From the NCBI GenBank assembly GCA_002778215.1, contig PCDM01000001.1:3844001-3908000 (forward strand): 64,000 nucleotides of DNA, in the 5' to 3' direction. The notes under the pieces were generated by a model. The model was not told where the DNA came from and made no database searches. It worked only from the letters and a program-made list of their open reading frames with translations. The position numbers and the translations under genes are program-made. The DNA is from Esteya vermicola (Eukaryota; Ascomycota; Sordariomycetes; Ophiostomatales; Ophiostomataceae). Position 1 is the stretch's first letter, and every line of letters begins with the position of its first letter. Of this stretch, positions 1 through 13,640 are shown piece after piece.

Positions 1-2367
1 TTTTTTAATAGTTTTAATAATTATATAGTAATAAAAAAGTAGCCTTTAATAAAATATTTATAAAAATTATAAAACTTTAAAAAAACTTAAATTTTTAATA
101 AAACGTTAGTAACTATATATACTTAATACTTATTTATTATAAAGCCTTTATATAATATTTAAAAATTTAAAAACTTTACTTTCTTTTAATATAATTTATA
201 CTTATTTTTATTAATATATAATTAAGCCTTTTTTAAGCGTTTTAGTACATTTTTTAAATATTAAGTATACTTTTTTTTTATTTTAAAAAAACTAGAATAT
301 TATTAAAGTAAATAATATAAATAGTATTTACTAACCCTTTTAATATACTACTAATATAATTTTAAAAAGTTATTAGTATATTAGTTAGGTTAAAAAAAGG
401 ACTAAATATTTAAAGTAGCTATACTAAGTTTAAAAGGCGGTCTTTTATTTATTACTTTCTTTTATTTAAATTTAGTAGTAGGCCTTTTTAATATTTAATT
501 TTAAAATAAATCTTATTTTTATATAACGCTTTATAATCTTTACTATTAATAGTAATAAGTAGTAGTTTTTAACTATTACTTTATTTAGGCCTTAGTAGTT
601 TATATATAACTATAAGCTTTTATTCTTCTTTAGTATAAATAAAATAAAAGCGTTAGTAAGACTTTTTAAAAAACGTATATATTTAAAGGCTATACTTTTT
701 ATTAAGTAATTTCTTAATTCTTTTAACTTTTTTATAATAAAAAGTATATAGCCTTATATAGTAGTTACTATTCCTTTTTTAGATTAATAACGTAGTTAGT
801 ATTATAGTATAATAGTAACGTTTTAGTATTATTAAAATTTAAGACGTTATTATACTTATATACTAAGTATATAAGCAATTTACTTTATTCTTTTTTTAAT
901 TCTTTTACTAATAGTATACTTATTATTACTATATATATTATTACCCTTTTTTACTTAGCTAGTATAGTAAAAGCCTTAGTTATAGTTACTCTTATTTTTT
1001 CCTTTATTATTTTAAACTACTAATTAGTTTTTACTAAGTTTAGTTAAATAATATACTTTTTAATTATTATTATTAATAAAAGTATTAATAGCCTTATTAT
1101 ATTAAACGGCCTACTAATCCTAGTATAAATTTATACTACTCTTTTTTTTTATCCTTATATATTAACTAAGTATAATAATACTTTTTATATACTTTTTATA
1201 TATACTATTTACTTATTATATACTTTTAATATTAAGATTTTTACTTTTATCTTTTATAAACTAATTTTTTTAATAAAGGTCTTACTAATTATATTTAATA
1301 TAGTAGCTATATCTTATTTAACGTTAACTAACTACTTACCCTTTATTTATACTTTAAATTAAAATATGTTTATTACTAAAATCTTTTTTACATCTTTAAC
1401 GTCTTAACTACTATTATTACTATTTGTTTTTTAACTATTTACTAGTGTTTAATGTTTTAACTATAGCTATCTTTTTTTTATTTAAGCACTTATTAACTAA
1501 GTACTTATTATTATTATAAATATAATACTTTAGAATATAGCCGTTTTATTAAAGGTTTTTATTCTAAAAGCCTTTTCTTTTTTAACCTTATTCTTTATAA
1601 GTACTTTAGTAATTACTTTAATAATTACTAATATTTAAATCTTAATTATATATTTTTTTATTTTAACTATATTTATAGCTTTTTTTATAGCCTTTTTAAC
1701 TTTTATATATATACTTTATATAAAGGTTTTATACTTATTCTTATAAGTAGTTTATATTTTATATAATTTTAATATATATAATTAATTTTTATCTTATTTT
1801 TAGTATTATTAAAAGCTTTTAAAGGTCTTTTTTAATATTTAAGAGTAGTTATATATATAAGACTTATATTTACTTTTCTTTTAACTTTTTTTTTAACTAT
1901 GTTTTAAAAAAGGCTAAGTAATTTATAAAGTTTTAAAAGTTTTAATATTTACTTTATTTTATATTATTAATTAGCTTTTAAATAATAAAAGAATATATTT
2001 TTAAAAGTTATAATAAAGAATAAAACCTAGTATTTAAAGCCTTTTTAGTCTTTATTTATAATAGCTTATTTCTTCTTTATTTTACTTATTAATATAGTTT
2101 ATTATATTATATAGCTAATTTAGTTTATACTAGTTAGTATAAAATAAATACGCTTTTTAATAATAAAGTTTATATTATTTTTTACTATAATAGTTACTAT
2201 TAATCTTTTTATTTTAAGTTTATTAAACTATATTATAATACTTATATTTAGTTATTAGTTATATAAGGCTATATTATTTTATAGTTTTATATTAATTTAA
2301 TTTAGTATATATAATTAATTTAATTTATATTAATAATTAAGTAGTTTTAAATAAAAAACTTAATAAT
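1..2367 (-). mobile_element. Ty3/gypsy family A, internal fragment (RIP-degraded)
   Basis: This is the internal part of a gypsy-type LTR retrotransposon whose pol lies on the minus strand, truncated by the window start. It matches the internal parts of the two family A elements further right (about 43.6-44.6, 49.1-51.7 and 52.2-53.8 kb), often for tens of bases without a break. It is bounded on the right by a family A LTR. The sequence is very AT-rich and every frame is full of TAA/TAG, as expected after RIP. The stretch between the reverse transcriptase and the LTR should hold the gag/protease part by position, but I could not recognise those domains. Confidence 0.75.
280..745 (-). pseudogene. 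Reverse transcriptase remnant, Ty3/gypsy family A
   Basis: Read on the minus strand, and allowing for stop codons at former Gln/Trp positions, this segment follows the gypsy RT order. A KLKELRNYL block is followed by IRFLKS, ILFILKKNKSLQLYINYQGLNK (the usual 'LRLCVDYRGLNK' region), LNIKKAYYQI (usual 'LDIKDAYHRI') and KTAFQTQYSYFKYLV (usual 'KTAFRTRYGHFEYLV'). The catalytic YLDD region falls in the degraded end near 290-340. It cannot encode a working enzyme because several in-frame stops are present. The same segment recurs at 43,870-44,335 and 49,373-49,840. Confidence 0.75.
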
Positions 2368-2779
2368 TATAATAGTAAATAAACTAAATAACTATATTAG
2401 TAAAGTTATTAATTATAAAAGGCTTAAAGTAAAAGTAGTATTATATAAAAACTAAGTCTTATCTTTTTATATTTAGTAAAAAGGTTAAACTAGCTATATA
2501 AAAGTAGTACTAAGTATATTAGTCCTAATTAAGCCTTAGCCTTTAAACTTAATAACTATTTAACTAATTATAAAGTATATATTTATTACTATTCTACTTA
2601 ATTAAATATAAACTACTATTATATATTCTTATAAGTCTTATTTATATTTATAAGTTATATAATACCTACTATTTATTTAATTAGCTATTGTATCTTTGTA
2701 TTATTTATAAAGTTTATATAACTCTTATATACGGTCTTTATAAGACCCTTATAGACGTCTTTTTTACTTGTTTGTAATA
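2368..2779. repeat. LTR of family A (412 bp)
   Basis: This is a 412-bp repeat starting TATAATAGTAAATA and ending TTTGTAATA. The other intact family A LTRs (39,481-39,892; 44,656-45,067; 51,742-52,153) have exactly this length. The expected TG..CA ends are changed to TA..TA by C-to-T decay. It forms the 5' LTR of the minus-strand fragment to its left. Confidence 0.8.
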
Positions 2780-3098
2780 TTTAATAATGTAACTAGGCTT
2801 ATAAAGCTTATATTAGCTAGTATTCTTTAAGGATTTTTTATATTACTTATTCTTTTTATACTATATATTATACTACTATTAAAGCGCTTAAAATAAAGCT
2901 TTATAGTCTTTACTATAAGATATATAAATAATACTAACCTACTAACTATAAGCCTTATTATTAATAGCTATATTTATAGAATTTAATATATATAATAGCT
3001 TATAAAGCTATAAAATACTAAAAAAGGACTAGGCTTTACTCTTTTTAAAAACAAGCTACTACACTTTACCCTTACTTATAAGCCTAATTAGACTAGAC
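2780..3098. repeat. Unidentified repeat remnant, also present at 38.2-38.5 kb
   Basis: Positions about 2,880-3,090 match about 38,240-38,460 over roughly 200 bases, for example the shared stretch around AATACTAACCTACTA. In both places a family A or C LTR follows closely. I could not assign a protein domain in any frame. It is probably the degraded end of another retroelement. Confidence 0.5.
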
Positions 3099-3262
3099 TA
3101 TTATACGCCAATTTTAGTATAGGAGGTAATACACTAATAACGACTATATATCGTCCTTAGTACAAACACCTTAAATAAAGTAAATAAATAAATAAAGTAA
3201 ATAAACTATAAAATATTAATAATTCTATAAAATTCTAATATATTAGTAAAAAGTATACAACT
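3099..3262 (+). repeat. Partial LTR of family C
   Basis: Begins TATTATACGCC and contains the diagnostic ACACTAATAACGACTATAT block, followed by a run of AAATAAATAAAG-type repeats, as in the 238-bp family C LTRs. The last 70 or so bases of the LTR are missing; the sequence changes into a different repeat at about 3,263. Confidence 0.65.
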
Positions 3263-3275
3263 TTTGTATATAGCC

Positions 3276-3867
3276 TATACTATACTTTATAAGTAGCTTA
3301 CTAGTAGGTAAGGAAGAGAAGGACGTACTTATAAGCGTTATACGTAAAACTTGTATAGTTAATACTATTTTTTAAATTCTTTACTATTTATTTATTTTAT
3401 AGTTATATCTTATTTACTTTTACTTTTAAAAGTAAAGAGTGTTAAAGTAAAGCCTTAATCTAATTTAATTTTTATTATAAGTATAAGTATTATAATATAA
3501 GTTATAATACTAAGTACAAATCTACCTACTATATATAAAACCACCTATACTACTAACAACTACTATAATACATAGAATAGTATAGACAGGGACTATTAAC
3601 TAATTAGTTAATAGTCCCTCCTCTTATACTATACTTTATAGGCGGCTTATTAGTAGGTAAGGACAAGGGGAGACGCATTTATAAGCGTTGTATATAAAAC
3701 TTATATAGCCGATTCTATCTATTAAATTCTTTACTATTTATCTCTTTTTAATAGTTACGTCTTATTTACTTATACCTTTTTAAAGTAGAGGGTGTTAAAG
3801 TATAGCCTTAACCTAATTTGCTCTTTATTTTAAGTATAAGTACTATAACGTTAGTTATAATACGTAC
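3276..3867 (+). repeat. Pair of ~240-bp direct repeats
   Basis: Two related copies, about 3,276-3,516 and 3,625-3,867, both start with ACTATACTTTATA, share a block near TAGTAGGTAAGGA, and end with a TATAA..TTATAATAC motif. They are separated by about 108 bp that contains a perfect palindrome. The pair could be two LTRs or two copies of a short element; no coding content is visible. The second copy is interrupted at its right end by the inverted-repeat element that follows. Confidence 0.55.
3588..3619. repeat. Perfect 32-bp palindrome
   Basis: The two 16-bp arms (AGGGACTATTAACTAA and its reverse complement) abut with no spacer. Weaker inverted matches (ATAGTATA / TATACTAT) flank it, so the hairpin could extend. 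It lies between the two ~240-bp repeats. Confidence 0.8.
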
Positions 3868-5581
3868 TTTATACTTACTCTTTTTTATACTTTACTTTAA
3901 AAGTATAGTTAAAGGGAGGTAAAGAAAGAAAGGAAAGTAGATTAAATAAAGGAAAAGAAAAGAAAAATAGGAAAAAAATTTTTATAAGAAAAGAATAAAA
4001 ATAGTTAAAAATAAAGAAAGAATAAAGATATAAAAAAAAGAAAAAAAAGAGTAATAATAGAAATATAAAAAAAGAATAAAAAAGAGTAAAAGATATTTAA
4101 TTACTTAATTATTTATTTATATCTTTAGCTTTATTTTTAAGTATCTTTAGTAGGTAGCGTTTTATAACTATTTATTAGTATTAAAGCTAACAATTTTTAA
4201 AGTCTTTTAAACTTATTTATTTACTATTATACTATTAATAAGTAGTAGGTAAGGTAGCTAGCTACTTAAGCTACCCTTTAAAGTAGAAAAGTAGTAAACT
4301 ATAGCCTAGTATAAGCTAGTAAGATATTATATAATAAAGTAAAAAGTAGTAATACTTAGGCTTAGTATAAGCTTAAGTTAATAGTATAATATACTTTTAA
4401 CAATATTTTATCTTTTACTATTATAAAATTACTAGCTATATTTACAACGGCTTTTTTTACTTATTACTAGGTTTAACTATATTTATAACACTTTTAAACT
4501 TAAGATTATTATAAACTAAAAAGGTAGGCTAATAGTTAGCCTTAAAAAATAGTTATAATAAGTTAAAAGAAGGAAGAGCCTAATTTAATAATACTTTTAA
4601 TAGTAGCTTTATTTAGTTCTAGTTTTATAAAGGCTATTTCCTTAGTAAGAGCATATTATACTATTTAAAAATAGTATTAATTTTTTATTTAAGTACATTT
4701 TTTTAATATATAAATATTTTTATATTAAAATATAGGCTTTATATACTATATTATTATAGCTTATAAGTTAATAGTAATACCTTTTAAAAGGCTAGGCTAT
4801 AAGTATATTACTTTTTATTATAAAATAGTAAGGTTATTTTTTAAACGTTATTTAAATTATTAGTCTTATTAAGTAGTTAAGTAGTATAAGTATACTAAGT
4901 ACTTTATAAATATTTTTATTAGGCTTTAAAAAGCTTTAAATAGTACTTAGTAACTTGTTAAGTAGTAATAATATAGTATATTAAAAGTCTTAGTAACCTT
5001 ATTTAATTAAACTAAATAGTTCTTTATACAGTTTATAAAGTATATAAAAAATAGTACATTTTAGCCTTTTTATTTAAAAAATATTATATAGTTTATTAAA
5101 CTTTAGTTATTTATATATAAAGTGTTTAAAGTATTTAAGTAGGCTTAAATATTTTTATATAAAAGTTTAAATTATATTAAAACTATAGCCTTTTTAATAA
5201 AAAGTATATAAATAATATATTTATATAGCTAAGCTTAAAGTAAAAAGTTATAAGAGTATTTATAAGGTTAGTACTATATGCCACTACTTATTAAATATAC
5301 TAAAAGATAAAGCTAAGAATATAAACGTATAATTAAGTAACTAGCCCCTTTTATTCTTTTACTTTCTTTTTTTATATTTCTTTTATTACTCTTTTTTTTT
5401 CCTTTTTTTATATCTTTATTCTTTCTTTCTATTTAACTATTTTTATTCTTTTCTTATATAAATTTTTTTTTTACTATCTTCCTTTACTTTTCCTTTATCT
5501 AATCTACTTTCCTTTTTTTCTTTACCTTCCTTTAACTATACTTTTAAAGTAAAGTATAAAAAAGAGTAAGTATAAAGTACG
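3862..5581. mobile_element. 1.7-kb element with ~270-bp terminal inverted repeats
   Basis: The left arm (about 3,862-4,130) starts ACGTACTTTATACTTACTC. It is matched in reverse complement by the right arm (about 5,290-5,581), which ends GAGTAAGTATAAAGTACG. Both arms carry a long strand-asymmetric purine or pyrimidine tract. A 21-bp near-identical sequence (20/21) stands outside each end: 3,841-3,861 and 5,582-5,602. This is either a long target duplication or part of the repeat. The interior (4,130-5,290) has degraded frames with no domain I can name. A DNA transposon or a foldback element are the best guesses. Confidence 0.6.
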
Positions 5582-5602
5582 TACTATAACGTTAGTTATA
5601 GT

Positions 5603-8167
5603 ACGTACTCTACACTTAGTAGTTCTATACTTACTACTATAGTAAAGACTTATTATACTATAGTAAAGGGCAATCCTTTAGTAGTTATTTAAGGTAAAGT
5701 ATAGTTGTTTAAATATAGGCCTTTTATAAATTTAGCTTAAGACTATAATACTATTTCTTAAGAATAAGTATATATTTAATATTAACTACATAATAATTTA
5801 GTTAATATAGTACTAAAAAGGTTTATAAGCTATATTATTATTTATTATATAGCTAGTACTACTACTAATAAAGCTTTTAATTATTAAAGAAATAATAATA
5901 AGGAAAAAAAGAAGCCTTTAGTTATACTAAAATAAGGATCTTAAATTTTATATAAATAGTAAGTAGTTTTTACTATTATAAAAGGATTTAGTTTATATTA
6001 CTATTACTAATAGTACTTTTACTATTTAATTATTAACTCTTTTTAAAAGTTATACTCTTTATAACCTTATTAATAAGTTATAATTAATTTATAGTTATTA
6101 AGTTATAAATATTAGGCTTTTAAATTTTTATAGTATCTTACTTAAATTTTTTAAATTATTAACTAATAAATATACTTAGTAAAAAGATTTTATTTAAATA
6201 TATAAGTATATATATATATATTATTATAAATAGTATTTATATAAAAAGGTCCTTACTATTTATACTTTAATATATTATTAACTAACTTATTAATTTTTTA
6301 TTATTATTTTAAATAAGTATTATATTACTTTAGACTATTAACTAATTTAGCTTTTATATTTTATTAGCGTTTATATAGTTCCTTAATTTAATAAGCTTTT
6401 CTTAAAACTTATAAACTATAGTAGTAGCTTTTTCTTAGTTTATTAAAAGACGTTATAGTATCCTAGTTCTTTTTTAAAGAAGCTTTTTAAAGAATATACT
6501 TACTTTTTAGTTAAGTACTTACTAAGTAAAAACGTTAATATTAATAAGAAGTAATACTTTTATACTATAAAAAAGGAAGAATAATGTTTAACTATATAAT
6601 TAACGTACTATTATTTAATTTATTAAAAGCGTTATAAAAAAGTACCTAATTTAGTCTTTTATTTTTTTAAAGGTTAACTTAATAAGTGTTTTAATAAGTA
6701 AAAAGTACTTTTTTTAATAAGGTTATTAGTTTATAAGTTATATATAAACGTTAAAATATATATTATACTTAATCTATTATAAACTTTCTTTAAGTTACCT
6801 TTAAATTCTAATTCTTTATTTACTATAATAATAACTAATAGGCTATAATTAGCTATTATATAGTTTTATAAAAACTTAAAAATAGTTTTAACTTTAATAT
6901 TAAAAATAGTTATAGCTTTAATATATTTTATAAAAGTATACTTAGTCTTTATAATATAATACTTAATATTATATAATAGTATATATATAACGTTTAAATA
7001 ATTTTTTTTAAAATAAAGTAATTAATAGCTATTAAGCTATAACTAAGTAAACTAACTAATAAGGCTTTTATTTTAAGTAATTAGAGTAAGTTAAAACTAT
7101 CTTTTTTATATAATTATATATTTTATACTACTAATACCTTTTATAAAGTACTATATATAATAGTTTAATTTTTTTAATATTTAGTTATAATATAATATTT
7201 TTATATAAGGTAGGCTTAGTTATTTAAATTATAAATTACTTTTAAAAAGTAGCGTAAGTTAAAAATTAAAAAAAAAACTTATAACTTAATAATAATAAAA
7301 GTAAACTATAAGCTTTTTTAAAAGGGCTATTATAAACTTAAATATATATTTAAAAAAGGCTAACTACTTTTATAAGTATAAAGTTAGCTTAAAAGCTAAA
7401 TACTTAGTAAGCTTATAGTATAAAGTACATTTTTTTAATTATTTAATAAACTTATAATTTAATAAAGTTTTTTTAAGCTAACTATATAAAACGTTGTATA
7501 AGTAAACTTACAAGTTTTATTTATAACTATTAACATTTTATTATTAATATAAACTATTTTTATACTAAGTATTATAAAGTCTTAAATATTAAATATAACT
7601 TAAATTATATATATTAAGCTAAACTATAAAAGCTAGCATATTATAAGTTTAATAGTTAAGTAAAAGTTATTTTAAAAACTTAACTTTTAATATTTAAAAT
7701 TAGCGTAGCCTTTATACTTAATAAGACTTAAGTAGTTAATTAATAAAGTAATAGTTTAGTATTAAGTAAAATAACGTTAATAAATTCTTATACTTTTTAT
7801 ATATTTATGATTAGTATATAAAAAAAGTGTATATTATTATTAGCTTATTTACGTTTTTTAGTTAATATAAATATTATAATTAAATTATAAGCCTTATTTA
7901 CTAACTTTATTAAAAATAGCTAATTAATAAATATAAAATTGTTATTTTTAGTAACTTTAACTATATTAATTTTTAGATTAAAAGTAAAGGGTATTTTATT
8001 TAATAAAGTAATTAAGCTACTAGTATTATTTAAAAATAAGAATTATTAACTAACTTTTATAATTTCTTTTTATAATTATATATACTTTATCTTTTAAGTA
8101 CTTAAAAGATTATAGTACCTTATAATATAGCTTTAAATTAAATTATATATTTATCTTTTATTATAAA
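5603..8167. other. AT-rich, RIP-degraded DNA with no recognised element
   Basis: Composition and TpA excess match the surrounding transposon remnants. Frames are stop-ridden and I see no domain, RNA gene or LTR boundary until the family B LTR at 8,168. It is likely an old transposon of a type not otherwise present in the window. Confidence 0.5.
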
Positions 8168-8582
8168 TATAAAGATATTTATAAGGTTAGTACTATACAC
8201 CACTATAACTAGGTAGAAGATAACATTAACTTTATAATAACTAAATCGTATACGTATAAGTGCATAAAGACAAGAATAGATTCCTATCTCTTTTATTAAG
8301 GAGGGGTATAGTAGTACAATATAAATATAAAATATATTTATTAGTCTACTTATTTTAGCTAATTATAAAAAGTGTTTAAGAACCTTTTAAAGTTTATTTT
8401 TAGTGTTTTAAAATAGCTTACTATTATTTTATTTCTTAGTTAATTATAGTAAGACGTTAGTAAATTAAACATTAAACTAATTATAAAGAGACTTTATAAA
8501 GACTTTAAATAGTTTATATATAGTGCCTTAACTTTGCTTAGTTATATAGCGTTTATAAGTAATTTTTATTAAAACTATAATA
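8168..8582. repeat. LTR of family B (left copy)
   Basis: Starts TATAAAGATATTTATAAGG and ends AAAACTATAATA. It matches 15,693-16,105 and 16,385-16,799 throughout, including the block around TAGTGCCTTAACT near its end. Confidence 0.75.
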
Positions 8583-10706
8583 ATTATCTTTTTTTTTTTA
8601 AAAGTTGCCTTTAACTACTACTAGTAATAAGATAACTAAGAGAAAAACCTAATAAAATAAAAGTGTTTTAATACTTATAAGATAGTTGTTATATTATATT
8701 ATTTATATTTATATATAGTAGTAGCCTTTATTATACTAATATATTTAATAAGGTTAATTAATACTAATAGTACTACTAAAAACTTTTTAAGCTTTATTTA
8801 AAAGTTATAAAGAGCTAGCTTATATAATAAAGCCTATTATTAATATATATTAAATATAGTAAATTTATTCTTACTTTATTTATAGTAAAATTTACTTTAT
8901 TATATAAACGTTATAAGTTTACTTTTACTTACTTATAAAGTAAATTTTATTATATTATATAAATAGTACTTACTTTTTACTTTTTATATTACTAAAATTT
9001 ATTATAGTAAGTAGTACTTTTAAAGGAAGAAGTAGGAACTATAAAGCTATTATTAAATTATAATAATACTATTAGCTTACTAGGCTATTAAATAGTTTAA
9101 AGATTGCCTTTTTATTAAAAATAACTACTTATTTAGCCTTTTATTTAAAATATAAACCTTTTTTAAGTACTTTAAAAGGGCCTTTATACTTTAAACGCTT
9201 ATTAATACTAAGAGTAAAGGCAAGCTTGTTACTAAGCCCTTTTATATATAAGAGCTAAAGCTAGCCTTTATACCTTATTATCTACTCTTTATAAACATCT
9301 TAGTATATATATTAAGTACTAGATAGACCGTTTTTACCCTTACGTTAGGCTTTATACTAGGCAAGGTTCTTTAATTACTATATAGTATAACTACGCTATT
9401 AGTGTTAAATGTGTTACCTTTAGCTACTTCTCTTACTATTGTAGCTTAAAAGCTAATAACGCCTAGGCCTATACCTATACTTATAACGTTTAAGCTAACT
9501 ATATAAACGCCCTTAACAAGCTCTTTAGTAGGCCTCTTACCTTTCCTTAACAAGTTAGTTAGTAGCTTTTAAAGCCTACCTTATTAGCTAAGTAAGCCGT
9601 TAGTTTTATAGTTTTTAGATAAGTATAAGGACTTAGATAATAAGGACTTAAATAATAAGGATAATAGTATAAGCCTTAAAAACAAGTTCCTTACTAGCTT
9701 AAAAGACAACTTTAAGGAAGATTTTAAGAACAAGTTAAACTTAAAGCCTAGCCTTTTTAAAGCTTGTAAAGAGCTTATAGCCCTTTTAATAGTGCCTTTA
9801 CTTATCCTTTTATTTAGGTAAAGTAAAAACCTAGACTACCTTTAGCCCTTTATTAATAAACTAGTATACTTAGGCTACCTTAACACTTAAATAAAAAAGT
9901 TAGTAAATAAGCTATCTAAGTTGCCTTTTTTAGTATAGTGCCTTAGCTTTTAAAAGGGTAGTAGTTATATAAATAAGTAGTATACTAATACGTATTATAT
10001 ACTAGTAAGTATTTTATTTATTATTTACTAGCTTAATTATACTAATAGAATAGTTTTTTATATTAATAATAGGCTACGTAGCTTACCTTAGTAAGTAGGC
10101 CTTAGTTATAGCCTACTTAAAAGACTAAGAGATCCTTTAAAAAAACGGCTTTTACTATTACTATTAAGTAGTTTAAGAGACTATTTAAAGTCTAGCCTTT
10201 ATAACTATAAACTACTATATAAAGTATAGTAAGCTATATAGCTTTAAGATAGTATATATATATATATTCCTTTAACCCTTAACTACTACTAACTAGTTTT
10301 AAGTTGTTTATAAAGTATAAGGCTACTACTTATACGTATTATATATTATTAAGTAAGTAAGGCTATAACTACTTCTTACGCCTTAAGCTAGGTATAAGTT
10401 GCTTTACTACTATTTTATACTTATAATATAAGTTATTATAAGTATTAGTAGTTAAGATACGCTTTTATTTACTATCTTTATATTAAAACGTAGCTATTAA
10501 GCTACTCTTCTTTTTAAGCTATAAGTAAACCTTTTAAAGTCTTTTTATAGTAGTTAAGTATATTATTATTATTTTAAAATTTTTTTTTATATTTTTAAAA
10601 TTTTTATTATTTTAGTAATATTATATTACTATATCTTTTTATTAAACCTTTTTTAGTCTTTTTTTTTATAAAAACTTTTAAGCTTATTTTAATATTAATA
10701 AGCCTT

Positions 10707-10826
10707 TTTTTTTATATTTTTTACTACTTTTTTATAGTAATTAGTATATTTATAACTATTATAACATTTTTTTATATTTTTTACTACTTTTTTATAGTAA
10801 TTAGTATATTTATAACTATTATAACA
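10707..10826. repeat. Exact tandem duplication, 2 x 60 bp
   Basis: Positions 10,707-10,766 and 10,767-10,826 are identical 60-mers, starting TTTTTTTATATTTTTTACTA and ending TATTATAACA. They lie within the family B internal region. Confidence 0.9.
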
Positions 10827-13099
10827 ACTTATTAGTTATATTTAAAAGGCTATTCTTTTTACTATACTAAATAGTATAGCTTTTTATATTATACTTTATA
10901 ACTTAATACCTTTTTTACTTTTTACTTATTATTAGTTTCTTTTAATAATAGTATTAGTAAAGGCTTTATAGTATTTATAAGGTTTATTTAAGATTTTAAT
11001 AAAGATATTAAAAATATATTATATAGCTTTTTATACTACTATAAAAGTATAAAGTAATATACTTATAAGTTAATCTTTTTTAATATATAAAAAGGTTTAA
11101 TAAACTTTAGCTTTTACTTTTAATTAAGCACTTTTAACTTTAAATTTTAAGTAAATAGTAGTACTAAGTCCTTTTTATTATACTTTTTTAATAAGTACTT
11201 TATATTATAGTAAAGCTTTTATATTTCTTATATATATTATAAGTATTTTAATACTTTTTTTTTATAGCTTATAACTTTAAAATATACTTAGTTATTACTA
11301 ATACTTTTTTTTTATAAATAACGTTTTTAACGCTTTTATAAATTATAAAGTAATAGTTATAAAGTATATAAAATAGTACCTTATTTATTAATTAATTTAT
11401 TATATTATTTAAAGTAAACTTTATTATAAAAAAGAGTATTAATTAGTTATTTTAGTTTTTTATTGTATAGTAATAAAAATACTATTTTAAAGTTTAATTA
11501 ACTTTTTTAGTTTAACTATTAGTTTATAAATAAAAAGTAGTAAATAGTCTTAACTTAATATAAGTAATATTATATAGCTTTTACTAGTACTAGTTAATAA
11601 AGATTACTTTTTTATTTAAAATAATACTTTTTAACTACTTAAAGTATAGTTAAACTTTTATATAAAGTAAATATATAAGCTTTATAAAGGTTATAATAGT
11701 AAATACTAGTAAAAACTAATATATTTTTATATACTTATTTATTACTATTAATATAACGTTTAACTTTTAATTATTATTATAAACTAAAAAGAAACTAGTA
11801 ATAAAATTTATTAATACCTTTTATTAAAGCCTTTTAAAAACTAGTAAAAATTAAAGCTAATTATATAGCTTATACTTCTTTAACTTAGTAGTTTAGTATA
11901 TATAATAAGTATATATAAAACTTTTAATATTTATTTTAATACTTATTTAAAAGTAATAGTAAAAAACTAAGTCTTTTATTTTTATAATATAACTATATTT
12001 AACTATTTTTAGTTTATAGTATTAATAAATAATTTTATATTATAATACTTTTTAAACTAGTATAACTACTTATTCTTTTTAATAAAGCAACTTTATAAGG
12101 TTTAAAAACTAATCTTAAAAATAGTTTATATAGTTTTAATATACCTCTTTTTTACTTTATAAGTAAAAGTTTAATAATTAAGCTATAAAAATAAGCTTAT
12201 AAAATAAAGTAAAAGGCTTTTTACCTTCCTTTAACCTTTTTATAGTTATAACTATAACTACTTACACTATAAATAACTACTAAGTATATATACTTTAGTA
12301 CTTTAACTAAGTTGTTTTTAAGTTAGTTATACTAACTATTTTATTTAAACTATTTATAATAAATTTAAATACTTACTCTTTATAAGAAAATAAGCTATTT
12401 AGTTTTCTTATTAGTTTTTTAAGGTCTTTTAAAATACTACTCTTAGTAAGAGTAATAATCTTTTAATATAATAAAAATAAGTAATTTGTCTAGTCTTACT
12501 CTTCTTTATAGTTATAATAATATAATAAGCTATTAATTAGATTTTTATTACTTAGTTAATACTTAATTTTAAAATTAAATAATAATAAATATATATACTA
12601 GTATATTTAATAATAATTTAAATTTATTTATTATAAAAACACTTATAAATTAGTATAATTAGTTAAGACCTTTATACTTTTAACCTTTTTTAAGTACTAA
12701 TATTATTCTTTTAAAAATATAATTATTATTATTAACTTTTAATTAAAGGTATTATAGTATAGCTTTATACCTTTTAACTTTTAAGACTAAAAGGCTACTA
12801 AATATTAAATATTTATATTATTTAACTAAAATAGTATTTTTACTAATATAAAAGTAAACGTGTTAGTCTTTATATAAACTAAATGTTATAAGTTATAATA
12901 CTTTAGTAATAACGCTTTTATAAACGCTTACTTTAACTAGGCCTTTTAAGTACTTTATTAATAGTTAGGCCTTATTAATAAAATAATAAATAAATTAGTA
13001 ATAAAAATTATAAAAGCTAATAAACACTTAAATATTATAATAAATTTTAAACGTTTACTACTTTATAATTATTTTAACTTATATAAGGTTTATATAGAC

Positions 13100-13640
13100 T
13101 TTATTAAAGAATAGTAAAAAGCTTAAAAAGGATACCTTATTTTTATAAAACTAGTACTTTTTTTAATTAATAAATAGTCTTACTTTTTTAATTAATTTAA
13201 TACTTACTTTAAGTACTTTATATACTCTTTCTTATTCTTTAAATAAATTAAAATATTATTTAAGTAAATAATATAAATTTTATTTACTAAGCCTTTAAAC
13301 GCCTTATAAATATAACTTTAAAAAATTATTAAAGTATTAGTTAGCTTAAAAGGTATTACTAAATACTTATAATAACTATACTATATTTTAAATACAGTTT
13401 TTTACTTATCTTTTTTATATATTTATATTTTATTAAACGTATTCTTTATATTTATAGTTAAAAGAACTTTATAGCCTTTAATCTTATTTAAAATCTTAAA
13501 GATTAAAGATAAAAAGTACTAATTTTTAACTATAATCTTATATTTTATAATAATTAATATATAGTTATAAAGTACTATTACGTTTTAATATAAATAAGAC
13601 TAAGAAGCTTATAAAGCTTTTTAAGTTTTAGATTTATTTT
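13100..13640 (-). pseudogene. Reverse transcriptase remnant, Ty3/gypsy family B
   Basis: The minus-strand reading contains the gypsy RT blocks YSYYKYLVIPFKLTN (usual 'YGHYEYLVMPFGLTN'), AFKGLVNKIYIIYLNNILIY (usual 'ALRGLVDKICIVYLDDILIY'), and KEYIKYLKQVL further on. The two catalytic Asp residues of YLDD read as Asn, as expected from G-to-A decay. In-frame stops show the copy is dead. It differs enough from family A to count as a separate lineage. Confidence 0.75.
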
